A stretch of 64,000 nucleotides of DNA from Siphonodentalium dalli. Its lineage: Eukaryota; Mollusca; Scaphopoda; Gadilida; Siphonodentaliidae. The stretch spans positions 128,265,605 through 128,329,604 of the forward strand of contig CP136064.1 in NCBI GenBank assembly GCA_032622095.1, given 5' to 3'. The position numbers and the translations under genes were made by a program. Shown here piece by piece: positions 13,601 through 28,600 of the stretch; the stretch's first letter is position 1; each line of letters opens with the position of its first letter. Below the pieces are notes generated by a model. The model made no database searches, had not been told where the DNA came from, and saw only the letters and a program-made list of their open reading frames with translations.

Positions 13601-16600
13601 ACCCCCCCCCTGATTATATCAGTAAAATATCGCCTTGATAACCTTTAGGAAACATGTTATTTCTCATGTTGTCTTGTACCATTTGGCCTGAAATTTTAAG
13701 TGTCATATTCTAAGATGTGCCTCAGGACATGGAAAAAATTTGGGCGCAATAGGACATGGGGGTGATATTTCGTGACATAAAGACACACAAACAGATAAAC
13801 ACTTGGCTTTTATATAGATAGATGATTCCACCTATGCAAAACAACATCAGTGTAAACATATTTCAAGACCAAGAATAATTGTGACAATCAGCATATTGCT
13901 GTGGTGTGTGAAATGTGACTTCTAGCTATTATAAGAATAACATTGCTACTGGTACATTACTGCTACAATAACATAACTGCCAGTGGTCATTCGTAGTAGT
14001 TTGGCTATGTATATAAGCTAACATCAGATTCAACAGTTTGATGTACTGGTAAACCAATCATTATTCCACTGGAAATTTTAACGAAGATGTGATGTGTAAC
14101 ATAATTTTCAAGTTGTTCGATACACTTTGGCAATTTATCAAAATGAAGTCATCTAACCACTTAACAGTGACAATACATTAACCCTTTAAGTGCCAGGGGC
14201 CGATATTATCGGCCCTAAACCTACACAATAAGTCTGTTAAAGAATATAATAAAATATATTAAAATTATAAAAAAAGAAGAAAAAAAAAAAAGTTAAGCCA
14301 ATGCATTCTCTTATATATGCGAGGCGACCTATGGTCGACTCGCATATATAAGAGAATGCATTGGCACAGGGTATATGGGTTGATACAAAAATCGGACCTG
14401 GCACTCAAAGGGTTAAATACCTGACAATCTTGGATAGCGTTCTTGAAGAAGTCATCGAGTAAGAGATTGCTAAGGTCTGGATTCTTGTCAAATGCTTGTT
14501 TGATATTACCCAGGAATACACTGTTATAATAAATCAAACAAAATTATCAATAAGACTTAATAATAGTAATGTCACTGCAGAGAATCTATATGTAAGAATA
14601 TAATAAGAATATATTAACCCTTTGAACCCGAGAGACCGGAATACCGGTCCAATCCTTATATTCCTATATCCCGGGAGACCGGAATACCGGTCCGGAATTC
14701 AGACGATATTTGACACGAAATTACAGCTCAATAAAAGCACATATCAACTAGAGTTGTACTTCTACTTTGCACACACGCGTCACATGTTTACCCACGTAAC
14801 TTTGATAGAAAACTGATGACAGAGGGTCTGTTTCTGCGCGCATGCGCAGAGGCCTATTTTGAGAAAAATCGCTTTTTATCGTCGGAAAAGGGGAAGTATT
14901 TTGTGAGAAATTTCGCAATCAAAGCCCAAATTAACGCGCGAGAATGAGTCACATTCATGTTCATACCTCTGACTTTAGCATTTACATTGGAAATAGGGGG
15001 TCTGTTTCTTCGCGAATGCACACAAGTGCATTTTGAGAAATGCCTTTTTTCGTAGGCAAAGGATAAGAATTGTGTTATAAATATATAGCGCGACCAAAGG
15101 AAGCCACAATATAATCTATATGTATATTGAATGTGGAATGGACTGTCTCGTTGAAATATCTTGTGACATGTTTCACTGCAAACCAGTTCAGTCAGCATAG
15201 TTGATTGCCGTATAGTTGAGCTTGTATAAATGTATATACATCCCAGTTAAGAGCATTTTGAGTTACATCGCCAGAACACTATATATTACGTCAGGCACCT
15301 CGGGTTGGGGTCATTGAACGTTCAGGACGTCAGGGTTCAAAGGGTTAAAGAAAAATTATCTAATTTACATAATAAAAATCTGCAAACCTATATTAAAAAC
15401 CAACGTAAACATTGTCTGAAAACATAGAAATGATTCTCTTTTAATGTTACGCTTCATGGATTCTAAGAACAACCACTGCTGCACATGTTAAAGATGAATT
15501 GTCTCTGGATTCTCTATATAGATTCTGGTGTACAAAATAATAGTTTTGGGTCAGTCAGCAGAAACTTCCATCACTGGGAAATATATATGTATATTTATTA
15601 TTATTATTCTCATATTGGGATGAAATAGAGCATCAGTTGGCCTTTCTTTACTGAATGGAGTCTTCCATTAATGCTTTCTATACTAAATGGATTCTCCCAC
15701 TCAGTAATAAAAGTATAAATAGCAGTCAGGCCATCAAGTCACAAATGTATGTTTTCGATTAAAAATTGTTTTTCTCAGTGGATATCGGTGGTCTAGAGCA
15801 CCATTCTGAAGAATCCACCAGCTAACTAGCTGGCACTCTGGAGGAATTTGAGAAAGTCGGGTTAAATCAAAAAGGCAGTCAAATTGTCCATCATTGACAC
15901 AAATATATGGCTTCTACTGGAAACAAAGCAGTAAAGCAGAGCACTATCACAATGATTATGTTCTTAGGATCTCTTTGTGTTATTTCAGCTGGACATGGAG
16001 GACGGTCAAATGGTTTCCTCTCCCTGTATTTGGTTAGACCCCATCGATTACAAGTTATTTCCCCAACATCTATTCTAATATCTTCATTATAGTTGAGTTA
16101 AACTGATCGGGAGAATCTGCTGAACTGTAGCCGATGAACTGATGAATGGGATTTTGAATTGCCAAACTTGGGTGGGCGTCAGTGTCAGTCACTGTATTTA
16201 GATATACCCCGTTAATTGCAGTTGCCCAACATCTAACATAATATATTTGTTATAATTGTGTTAAACTGTTCGGAAATATCTTCTGAATTGTAGCCAATTA
16301 ACTGCTGAACATGATTTTTAATTGCTGAACGGGCATGGTGGTTAGTCAAATGTTGTCCTCTCCCTGTATTAGGATCTAAACCATAGATTACCTTTCAATT
16401 ACATAACCTACAACAGACTCGCTTTGTTATAAATGAGTTAAACTGAGGTAGGAAAATCTGCTGATCAGCATTTTAATATGTAAACTGCCAATCAGCAGCT
16501 GATTCAGCATTTTAGGTACGGCCGAATAAGTTTCTGATCTGATGGCTTCATTATGTCGGAATGAACCAATAGCTTAAAATATATCATTCTGTCGACTGTA

Positions 16601-19600
16601 GCGTCGTATTCCCAATACTTGCCATATCAAACTCACTCTAAAATTAGCGGTCACCATACATCCTATTTACGTATTTCAACAATGTTCCCATTCGATGGCT
16701 ATATTTTTGTTGTACTGAACCACCAGTTTGATAAATAACCATTTCTGACCATTGGGACTCCATATACGGCTACAGAGGGCTTTGGTCAAAATTCAGTAAA
16801 AACTAAGATTTTTGCGATTTCAAGCCATCATCTTCAAAGCCTTCTTTCAGGCAATCATCACAATGTTGGACGAAATAACACAATGAGATCCTAAAAACAT
16901 ATATTATATTTCTAGTGCTATACTTGTCTGGTTCTTTCCCTGTAGAAACTGTTTGCTTGTGGCAATGACGGCATTTAAAAAATTTTACCGAAATTTCGCA
17001 AATTCCTCATAGCTGCCGGTGGGTCAGCCGGTGAATTCTTTAGACGCATATAACTTTATATGCGAAAACACGCATCAGCAAAAAATACCGGTTTGGCTGC
17101 TGGACTATAGGAATAGTCATTATTCATTTGGATGGATATTGAGGATATATGAGCAGACGACAGCTGGACGAAATGTTAATACAAATGCAGAAGAATTCAT
17201 ATTCATTGGTGGGAAATGTTTAGATAATAAGTTTAACAAGTGACCTATGATCATTTGTTGAACTTATTATCTGTTCATTTCCTAAGGGAGTATTTAGTAT
17301 AGAAATGGTTAAGTTATAAAAGTATACATTGGAATAGTCTATTATTCGTTTGGAGAGGTATTCAAGAAATATTAAAAGACAAAAGATAATAAAGTGCCGA
17401 AGAATTCACATTCATTGGTGGGAAATGTTCAGATAATTAGCTTAATAAATGGCCATTGTTGAACTTATTATCTGAACCTATCCTAAGGGAACTACTCATC
17501 AGTGAGCCTTTAGTAAAGAAAGACTTAATGATGTAACCTCAGAGAGAAGGGTAACAACAATGAAATACCACCAATAAATAGTGGAATAAATAGTGGAATA
17601 ACATTTGTTATAATATATAGGTCCATAGATGAATCTAAAACTGTTTATTTGATGAAAGTACAGTAATGCCCTATATAATGGACTCCTTAACTACAGCAGA
17701 ATTATGGGTAAATTTTCAGGATTTAGTTGAAATTATGGCTTGTTGCCATTCATCGGAAAGCTCTCAGTAAGAGCAACAAGCCATATTTGCGACTAAATTC
17801 TGAAAAATTACGCATAATTCTGTTGTGGTTAAGGAGTCAATTATTTAGGGCATTACTGTATGCTTCTAAGGAGCTACAAACCTCCTAATTATGCAGCCTC
17901 CTCTCCACATTAGTGCTATACCACCAAAGTTAAGCTTCCAGTTAAACTCCCTGGCCGCCTCCCTCATCAACATAAAACCCTGAGCATATGAGACTATCTT
18001 TGATGCATACAAAGCCTGAAAATACAAAATTATGTTGATGATATAGTTACTCAAGAAATGAGCATTATGATATATAGAGTATAAATATCAGGGCCAGGAA
18101 CCTACATCATAACTTGCACGAAATGGCGGCAGGATGTTTCACATTGAAGTGACTATTTATTTTGATTTCTTCACCTTTATAAATAACTCAACTGAAAAAA
18201 TAGTGATTGAGCAACATTCAATTTATTCAAGCTGACTATGAATCCGGTACCCATATAAACAAGACTATTGAGAAGACATAAGTGTTCAAATAACCTTGGT
18301 CATCATTTTTCGAGGTTATGAATGTTGAACACAAAATTCTTCTTGATATCAAGTTTTTGTAGTAATGACGATGACTTGTTGTGATAGCTTATTAGTCTAA
18401 TAGCTTGCTGATATCTTTGGAAAATATAGAAGAAAAAAAACGAATATTGTGATATCTTGCTGTCCTTTTCATGTAAATTAGAAGGCCCTGAATATATAAA
18501 ATCTTGCTTCTCCACATGATTTTGTGGGACATTGGCTTCTTGGGAGTGGGGGGGGGGGGGGGGAAGGAAACTCAATTTTCTAAGTAAAAGTCTTATTCTG
18601 CAAACCAAAATAACCAGTAAATTAGTTGTCTAACTGTGATAAAATTAATAACTCTCAATCCAGTTTTGAACTGGACCTTTCTATCTATGTCCATTGTCCA
18701 TCTACCTACCAAACTTTAATCTGATAACTGTAACTGAGGTAACTGTATAGTTCTGTGTTTATTACACACCAACAGTCAATAAGTCTTTACCGGTAGTATC
18801 AAATAATAGTTTCTATTTTGTTTTCATGCTAGTTAGTCATCAACTCAACACAATACGAGGCTGAATTATTGTTGTAGTATGAGCTTGGTTTTTCTGCATG
18901 ACGTCATTTACATCATGAAATCTATTGGGATCGCACTAGTGTATTTGGTTGAAATTACCACACAGGCTAAAGTAATGTACTCAAACGAAATACAGAAATA
19001 GGTGTGTAATAAACCAAATTATACAGCAATCAGATGTCTATAACTAATGCTATATCCAGAATCCAAAATAATAAGCATAAGGGGTGTAACTCTGACATGT
19101 TATCGCAACAAATACCAGCTCAAAAATTAAATGCACTTTCATATGACTAATCCAGTAACTAAGTTTGTGCAATCTGATAATTATATCTAAAATCAGGATT
19201 CAACGAAAATATAGTTTATGTGTCTACTGTACCTTTCTGATGTCCTCAATGAATTGTTTCTTATCGCCATCATATTTACAGTTTGCTGGACCCTGTATCT
19301 GTTTGCTAGCATCAACACGTTCCGATTGTAGAGAAGAGAGACATCGCGAGAAAACGGCTTCACCTGAATAAAAGGAAAAAGTTTTACGACGTCAAGTGGG
19401 AAATCTTAAGTCGATTTGTTTTTCTGCCACTTCAGGTGGCAGACAGGGGAAACAATCTCATAGCTAAGTATATGATGCGCCATACAAGTCTCCAGAATTG
19501 ATAATATAAATAAGATTGTAACAAAAACAAAAGTCTAGGTGATAAAGATTTGATTAGTAAGAGAGAAAATTTGACATTTCATTTGGTGCGGATTGATACA

Positions 19601-22600
19601 AACTATCATGTTAATAAAAATACATCAAAATAATGATTGCAATAAAGCTAAGCAATGACGGTATGACTGGAAAAACAGAATAAAATCTTGGAACAACCAT
19701 TTTCGAGATGTTACAGCTATGAGATTGATAACATAAATAAGATTGTAACACCTTTATAGACTTGATGTGAAATTTTGTTCACGAACTTCCGACCCTTCTA
19801 GGGGTCTTTCTCAAGTGTAATGGCAGTTTGTGAACATAAAACAACATCAATGGTGTTATAAACTGAACACTATAATAAATGGACTCAACCAAGACAGGGG
19901 TTTGCTAGCACGCTGGAGCATTATTGCAATCATTATTTTGATGTATTCTTAAATATCATGATAGTTTGTATCAATCTGCACCAATTTAAATTTTCTCTCT
20001 TACTAGTCAATGCTTTATTACTTAGAATTTTGTTTTATAAAACTTTAAAAAACATTTAATGCAATTGCAAGCCACTGTTATTCACTATAACACTGACTTG
20101 TTAGTCAGGGTGCTATCTCTAAGCTAATTGTGTATGTGTTGATGCCCGGCTTGTACTCTGTGAGTATGCAAAATCTGCCTTATGATTCAAATCAATGTGT
20201 TACCAAACTCTCTGCAATGAATGTTTTGTACTATGATTTGCAATTTTGGATCAGGGATCATAACATACTTGATTATAACATTGTTTACAGGTGGACATGA
20301 AGAAAAGCTATCAACATGTTGATAAAAACCTGGCAGTTGATCGTTCCTAAGGTAGGCTTCATAAGAAATGGACTAATAATAGTATAATATAAATACAAAC
20401 CAATCAGAGTAACAGGAACTCCGTATTCTAAGGCTGAGATAGCTGTCCATTTCCCGGTTCCTTTCTGTAATAATGAAAGAGGATATAGAGGATTGCCAAA
20501 GAGTTATGTTGGGATATAAGATTTCATATAACGTCATAGACGAGTTGTGAATCAAATTTATGAAACGAGTTTCATAAAATCTTATACCCCAACATAACAA
20601 GTTGAAGATCTTGTTTATCACATGAAAAAAACTAGAGCTTTATGCCTTTATAAAAGATCAATATCCTTAAAAGAAGCTGCAAAATTCATACATTTACAGC
20701 ATTGGCTTTTCGAAATAGTATTAATCTGCCTAAATCAATGTAAAGACATGGCATGGTAATTTTTTTGGTGCGATGCCAAGTGATATGTAGCATGTGCCTA
20801 TTCATAATTAGTGAGAGATAAGGAAATATATAATGGATATAGTAATATATATGTGAACATAACAACAGAAATTTTGAGGAAATTGGGTTGACTACACTTC
20901 AAAATTGTTTTTCCCCAAAAATACATGACATTCACATATCAACTTAAAATTGACTGAAAATATATCTTCAATCTAAAGCATGCATAGACCACAGCTGAAC
21001 AGCATGATCTAAAATAGCAGCACTTGTTGTCTCAAGAGTCTCAGTTAGTGTGAAGACAAATTGGAAAGAATAATAATTTTCTGGCGACAGAGAGTCTGCT
21101 GACTGGTGCCTTTGACCTCTAAGTTTATATAAAGAGTTCAGGAAAGGAAGACCGAATGACAGCTTTCAGAACAGAAAAGCCTTTGACATAATTGTTGTTC
21201 TATGCCTCTACAAGAATTTAACTTTAGATATCACCTTTCACAGTATCACAATCACCACTCACCAGAGATCTATGCTATCAGGTGCAACTTTAACCCTTCC
21301 ATGACTAGAGCTTCCTTAATCTTATGAAAAGCCCTGTGCCAATGTATTCTCTTATATATGCGAGTATCCCATAGGGAGCCTTGCATATATATAAGAAATA
21401 ATTGTTGATAAATGGGTAACGGACAAGTAGTGATGACTAAAGTGCCATTAGAAACTTGTTGAGATAAAAACTATATGTCCCAATTGCTCTCATTAACCCT
21501 TTCATGATGGGAGCTGCACTGTTGCAGCATTAAATATCGTCTGCCAGTACATTCTCTTATATATGCGAGTTTCCATTAGGGAGCCTCACATATATAAGAG
21601 AATGCACTGGCTTACAAGTTCAAGGTAAATATTGTTAGGCCAATAAATTCTATTTTATATGCAAGGTGGGAGACTCGCCATATATAAGAGAATGCATTGG
21701 CATAGGGTTTTCGCAATATTTCAGGAAGCTCCAATCATAGAAGAGTTAAGGCCTTTCTCGACCACTATAATGTAAATGGTAAAATTTTGAAACACCATGC
21801 CTGCCTTTAATGAATCAAGTGATATTGGGGGGGGGGGGGGGGGTGGAGAAGAAATATTCCAAGTTATAAAACTTTTGTTCCAAATCCTGTGCACCCATGT
21901 CCATATTGAATGTCTATATATGATTTGTGTGTAAATGCCTGGTTCACAATAAATAGGCTCAAACAAGAGAAATTATACCTGTCCTGCAGAATCTCTTATT
22001 TTATCTAGTAAGTAATTTCCATCTGAATCTTTAAATCTTAATATGTCTCGTGTAATTTCCACCAAAAACGAGTCCAGATCTCCTTTATTCCATTCATCAA
22101 GCACCTGTAAAGAAATGTGAGAATGTAAATCTAAATATAAATGTAAATGTCATAATTCTATCACCTTCAGAGGTGTATGACAAAAATCCCAATACCATCA
22201 GCTGAAAGAATCAATCTAGTTCCTGTAAATATCAGACAGCACAATATAGCCACAGTACTAAAAAAAAGACAGAGCTCCATTGCTGGCTCTAGGCTAATCC
22301 CAACAATGTATGAACCTACATCCTGAGAGATGTGTCATTCCATAACTTTTGAGCTAGAGATTTGCATGGAAATCCCCATACATAATTTGTCACTTGACCA
22401 ACCGCCCTTAATGGTTCATCTCATCACCGCCAAATTTCATGCCACAATAAGTTCCAGAGAATGCCTATAGCATTTATATAAGTTATGTTTTTGTGTCACT
22501 TGATTAAATTCAATCGCTGAAAATATTATTCAAAACACACATTATTGTGTGATGGCTCCTTCAACGTTGTTGTGTATGGACTAATTTCAGCGATGTTCGT

Positions 22601-25600
22601 GTACACTTCAGTGAAATTTTTGTGAAACACTTACATCAGCCATTTCACCTTGATTCATGCCTAGGCAATCTTTCATGATGTGGTATGCTTCACATAGCAG
22701 CTGCATATCTCCGTATTCAATACCATTGTGCACCATTTTCACAAAGTGTCCAGAACCTTGTGGTCCAACCTTAAAGAAGAATCATTATTAATTAACAGGT
22801 ATATTAACACTACTTAAAGGGGGACTGTACACTAAATCCGGCCATTTATGGGACTATCCCCTTTTATACTCAACAGAACATATGCAACAAATAAATGAAT
22901 TTGAGCCATGTGCAAAATACACTCATGTGCTCTATGAATAATGCAAACAACATGGTAATTATAATGAAAATATGGACTGGATTGGAGTCAAAAATTAATT
23001 TTCATTACAATTACCATGTTGTTTGCATTGTTCATAAAGCACACAGGTTTTTGTGCACTAATCCATGGCTCAAAATCATTGCATATATGCTGTTGAGTAT
23101 AAAATGAGATGGTCCCATAAATGGCCAAATTTAGTGTACAGAACACCTTTAATGCAATCTTGTCCATGCTCACTAATTTCAAGAATTTAAGGAATCTGAA
23201 TAGGCAAGCTTCGAAACAGTCAACTGTGGCTGGTTAGTAGGCTGATAAGATTGTAAATTCCGATGGCATATGAAATTTTTTCCCAAATTACAACCACTGG
23301 ATAAAGTGACTAATATAGCTGCTATACTTAAAGTATAAAATTGTTGCCTTCCATTACGATCTAGACCAAGTCTACGTGGTCCACAACAGCTTGGTATATC
23401 AGTTGGGTTGATGCTGTTTTTGGGCCGAGTCCCGCCCTGTTGCTATTCTATAAAGGACATTCATTCAAAAGATGTATTACTTGTACAATTGACAATTGGT
23501 GAACCGTGAGCAATAGAAGCTGGCTAATTGAGCGACTGATTTCCATATCACTCTGCGTGTACTGAACTGATCAGATATGGCCTGTTCTGTACTGTCAGAT
23601 CTATTTATAGTTATCACTAGTTTACTGTTCCAAATACAACTTGGCAGGATAAATGATTTGCTGCTAGCTATGCTATCTCTGTTGTACAGTCAAAATTCGT
23701 TAAGTCGAACGTTGGTAACTCGAATACCCCACTTAAGTCGAAGCCATTGCCTGGTCCCGGCTGAGCTTGTGTGCAAAGCCATTAGAATAATCACAGTTAA
23801 GTCGAAGGTGGACAAGTCGAAATTCCGCTTAAGTCGAAAAGAAATTTGGTCCCACCAGCCAGCTTATAACACTAATTACTATGGTTAAGTCGAAGCGCCG
23901 TCGGCGACGCATCGCTATGTGATTATAATTAACTCAGTGTGCTTCTATACAATTTCTTAAAAAAGCTGTGATGTTTCCTGGAGTCTGTATATGTCCTAAT
24001 GCATTGTTTATCTATATATCTATATTTGCGAATGTCTGTCTGTCTGTCTGTCTGTGTTCTATAGAAATTCACAGGGGACCATCTAGATGATGCCAAAGGG
24101 GTCTACTAGGAGTAGCTTTTTACGAGAAAGATAATGGTCGGGGTTAGAATTTTCTAAAGTGACGCCGTTGTTGTCAGGGGCAGAAAAGGGGGAGGGGCAG
24201 ATTTTTTTCTCTCGCCGATTGCCACGAAACTTACATATAATCATCACCATGATATGAAGAATCCAACGGTGTGGTTTAAATATGTCAAATATGGCGTCGT
24301 TTGAGTCAGGGATGAACGGAAGGGGAGAGGGGCACCAAAATTGATAAAACTAATTTTAGCGCCAATTTCCAACAAATTTATATATATTCTTCTTCATGAT
24401 ACAAGGAATCTAATTGTGCGATTTAACAACGCCAAACTGTTGTTTTTGGATGAGAGATTGGGAGGGGTGGGCACTAAATTTGATAATAAGTCGCCGATTG
24501 CCACCACACTTATACAAAATCATCCCCCACGGTATGAGGAGTCTAATGTTGTGGCTTTTATCTGTCAAATGTGGCCTCATTCGAGTCAGGGTTGCATTGA
24601 AAGGGACAGGGGCACCAAAATTGATGCACAATTGTTTTAGCGCCAATTTCCACCAAATTGATACACGTTCTTATCCATGATATGAGGAATCTAATCGTGA
24701 TTCAAAGACGCCATAGTGGTGCTGTTTGGGTGAGAGATGGAGAGGGGAGGGATTGGCACCAAATTTGATAAAAAAATTGTTTAGTCGCCGATTATTACCA
24801 AACTTATAAACAATCATCTCCATGATATCAGAAGTGTAATCGTGTGGTTTAAGGATGTCACAAGTGGGGCCATTCGAGTCAGTGGTGTATAGAGATGAGA
24901 GGGACACAAAAAATTATATCTATATGTTTAGTGCCGATTTCCACCAGATTGAAACATATTCTTCTCCGTCATATCGTGTGGTTTATATATACCAAATTGG
25001 TGCCCTATGGGTGAGAGATATGGGGACCTTAAATTTGATACGAATTTCTATACTCGCCAATTTTCACCAATTTCATATATATGCCTCTCTAATCTCTAAT
25101 GAGTCTTAGTGTGTGCAGCTTGAGTCCGAAATAGGGACGGGAGGGTCACCAAAACTGATACAAAATATTTTTAGTACCAATTACCATCAAATTCAGACAC
25201 GTTCTTCTCAAATGATACAAGAAATAAAATCGTGCTGTCTGTCTGTCTTTTTGTCTGTCTGTGTGCGTTCTATATATAACTTCACGCGGTACAATCGAGA
25301 TGGCACCAAGGCGTTCTAAGAGGGGTAACTTTTTACAAGGAAGATAATGGTGCGGGTTAAAATTTTCTAAAATGACGCTGTTGGTGGGAGGGGAAATTTA
25401 AAAAATATGGTGAAATAGTTTTGTCGCTGATTTCCACCAAACGAATACATAATCACCTTCGCAATATGGTGTTGTTCGAGTCAGCGTTGCATCAACAATT
25501 GATTTAATAAACCAAATTCCACCAAATTCATACACGTTTTTCTCTAATGATATACCATGAATTAAATCACATTTGGTGTCGTTTGCGTCACGGATGGCGA

Positions 25601-28600
25601 GCGGATATGCACTATCATTGATAAAATTGCTATTCGCCGATATCCACATATAAGTTATATACAGTCACCAGGCCATCTCCATATCATTTTAAGTATTGGG
25701 CATTCACATTTCACAACCCTGACATATGGTGACCCACATAAGTCACTTGAACAATTATATCTTCTTAACAGTCATATTTATATGGGAATGGCAATGAAGG
25801 CATTCACACAATGAGCTAGCAAAAAGAGATAACTAGAAGAAGCATTAAACGTATATTTATCATTCTATTGAAGAGATACATATATTCGTGCAAACTGAGA
25901 GACCTCGAACCGTCAGAGGATTGCATATATAATAACAAGACAGTCAAAGACTGTGGGGTCGCTCACCAGACTGCAAAGACTGATAAGACTGGGACTCTTG
26001 AGACCATAACAGTCAGAACTTTTCATAATCACTTTAAAAGAAGCGGATCTACACAGGATATGTGGCTAGAGAGGCTTCATGTCGATCAGCGAATATCTAC
26101 CTTTAAATTACCAATGGAACACTACAGATCCCCCTCCAGCTCAACATATCCCCTCCTGACCGGGCTCCAGATTCCCAAGTCTTAGGTTAGAATTTCACAA
26201 CTGACGTCTCAAACTTTCTCAATTGTTCGAAATTTCCAATCTCACAAGCACCGTTTTATAAACTATTTAGACATGTTTGAAGCCCAATTATCCATGAACC
26301 CGAAAACAACATATATATGTCAAGATTAATCAGTCAGGTAGTTCCAAGGTAGATGTTTTAAGTGAAGTCCCCATAGCCCCGTCATTTCTTGACAGGTTGA
26401 CCTCATGTTAACAAATCTGAATCTCAGTCACCAAAGGATCCTCCATACTATATGTAAGCTAAATAGTCCAACCTCTCTTGAGAAGACATTTTTAAGTATT
26501 ACTATAGAGACATACAGTTATGTCCCTGGTCCCAGTCTATTTAATCTGGTGACCCCATCTGAATAAATTTGAATCCCAGATACCAAAGAACCCTTCATAC
26601 TAAATATCAATAAAATAGACCTGATGGTCTGTGTGAAGGAAGCATATTAAGAGGAAAACTTTCCTTTGCTTGACCCCTAGTTGACAAGTTGACCCCATTT
26701 AAAACCAATGACCCCATTTGAAAAAAAAATCTGAACTCCAGGTCACCCAAGGACTGTTCATACCAAATATGAACCCGTTCAACCTGATGGTACAGCAGAA
26801 GAGGTAGTTTTTAAGAATTACTATGGAGAGCAAGAGTTATGGCCCTGCCTTCATAACCATTTGATAGAGTGACCTCATTTAAACAAATATGAATGTAAGT
26901 CACCTAGGGAACATCTACACCAAATATGAACCCATTCAGTCTAGAGAAGATGTGAGCTCAAAAATTACATTTCATTGAACAAATCTGTAAATCACCCCCC
27001 CCCCCCCCCCAACACAGTGGCGACATCCCTGCAAGAATGTGACATACATCATTTATTTGGATGCCTATTGCCTTAACAAAATTACCATGACCTGGAAAGC
27101 CAGTGCATTCTCTTTTATATGGGAGGCTTCCCATGGGAGCATATATAAGAGAATGCACAAGCACAGGGTCTCACCAGCACAACTCTGGTCATGAAATGGT
27201 TAATATTAATAGTAAAAATAAACTTTATCTTTCAAACAGGCAATTTGTATCTGAGATAAACATGGGATAAAATTCCATTCATAAAGCCACTATCAGCAAC
27301 AAGAATGTCTGGGAGACCTGTTGACATGAAGATAATTAATGATGGCACAAACATTTGCCCAGTGATACCAATGTATTGTGTTACTCCTACAGCTGTGTTC
27401 AAAACAAGGATTTACATCCACACCTAAATATTTAAACCCATTTGGTCTTTAATATGTATCTGGAGAAGAAAACAATTGATGGACGGATAGAGACATAATG
27501 ACAGATGGATGGATGGGAAAACAGTCTGACATAGATACTGACAAATTCAATCCAATATACCCCCCCCCAAGTTTTCTTTTCAGGGTATAATGAGTTCAAT
27601 TGGATACTGGTGGTTAAGAACATAATATTCGAACAGCCAAGCCTGAACATAGTGTCTGACATTTGCACAATGAGGTCCCATAAGGGTGAATTTAATGACA
27701 CAATCCTGCAATGCGGGCTAGCATCACCAAATTCACCCTCTGAGGACCTCATTCTGTGTAGGCCTCAACTGCAACAGCATTAGATTGAAGTTCTCCAGTT
27801 AAAGTTGGTGATGTGCACCCACTGGGCACCTCAATTATGCATTTTATATTCACAAATTAGGGGATATAGAAACTAAATAGAAGGGAAAAAGTAAGTAAAA
27901 ATGTCAATTTAAGTGCCTATATACTTCCCAGAAGATGAGGCTTAAGCAGAATGAGGACCCTGGCTAGTGTATTTGGTGATGCTAGACTGCTGTGCAGGGT
28001 AGCATAACTAAATTCACCCTCTGGGAACCTCATTCTGCAAATGCCAGACACACTAAATTCAGGTTAGAGAACAATAATTTGTTTTTATTTTAATAACACA
28101 CATTGGCATGAGTGCTGTCTGGTGCATTAAGTTCACACCTGTCAGCCTGATAAACATCTCAATTGATGCCTGTGTGTGTATTTATATTAACTCTCTCTGT
28201 CTGTAGCTAATACAATTGACTTAATATGCTGGTGGGGGAGATCCTGTGAGTTAGGAAATGAGATAGGGTGGAATGCTGTTGGTTGGAGGCAGGGTGGGGT
28301 TCTGGGTCATGTGGGGGGAGGGTGATAAATTTTTTTGTATGTTAAATTGATCAAGGAGTTCCTGAATTTATTATTATTTTTTTGGGAATTATGGCCCTGC
28401 CTGCACCCGAATTTGACCCAGTGACCCCATTTGAACAAATCTGAACAGAACCCCAGTCATTCAATGACCCCACATACCAAATATAAACTAAATCGGCACA
28501 ATGGTTATAGACAAGAAGTCGTTATAAGAATTACCAAGGAGGAATATAGTTATGGCCCTGGTTTCGCAACTGTTTGACACAGTGACCTCATTTGAACAAA

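Noticed and set aside
21828-21843. Poly-G runs here and at 9574, 18548, 26995 (C) and 49789 (C)
   Set aside because: Simple homopolymers; lengths may reflect sequencing or polishing, so no function is claimed.
25868-26185. 105-codon plus-strand frame
   Set aside because: No recognisable domain, no splice context, and lies inside a transposon-derived intron; likely chance.
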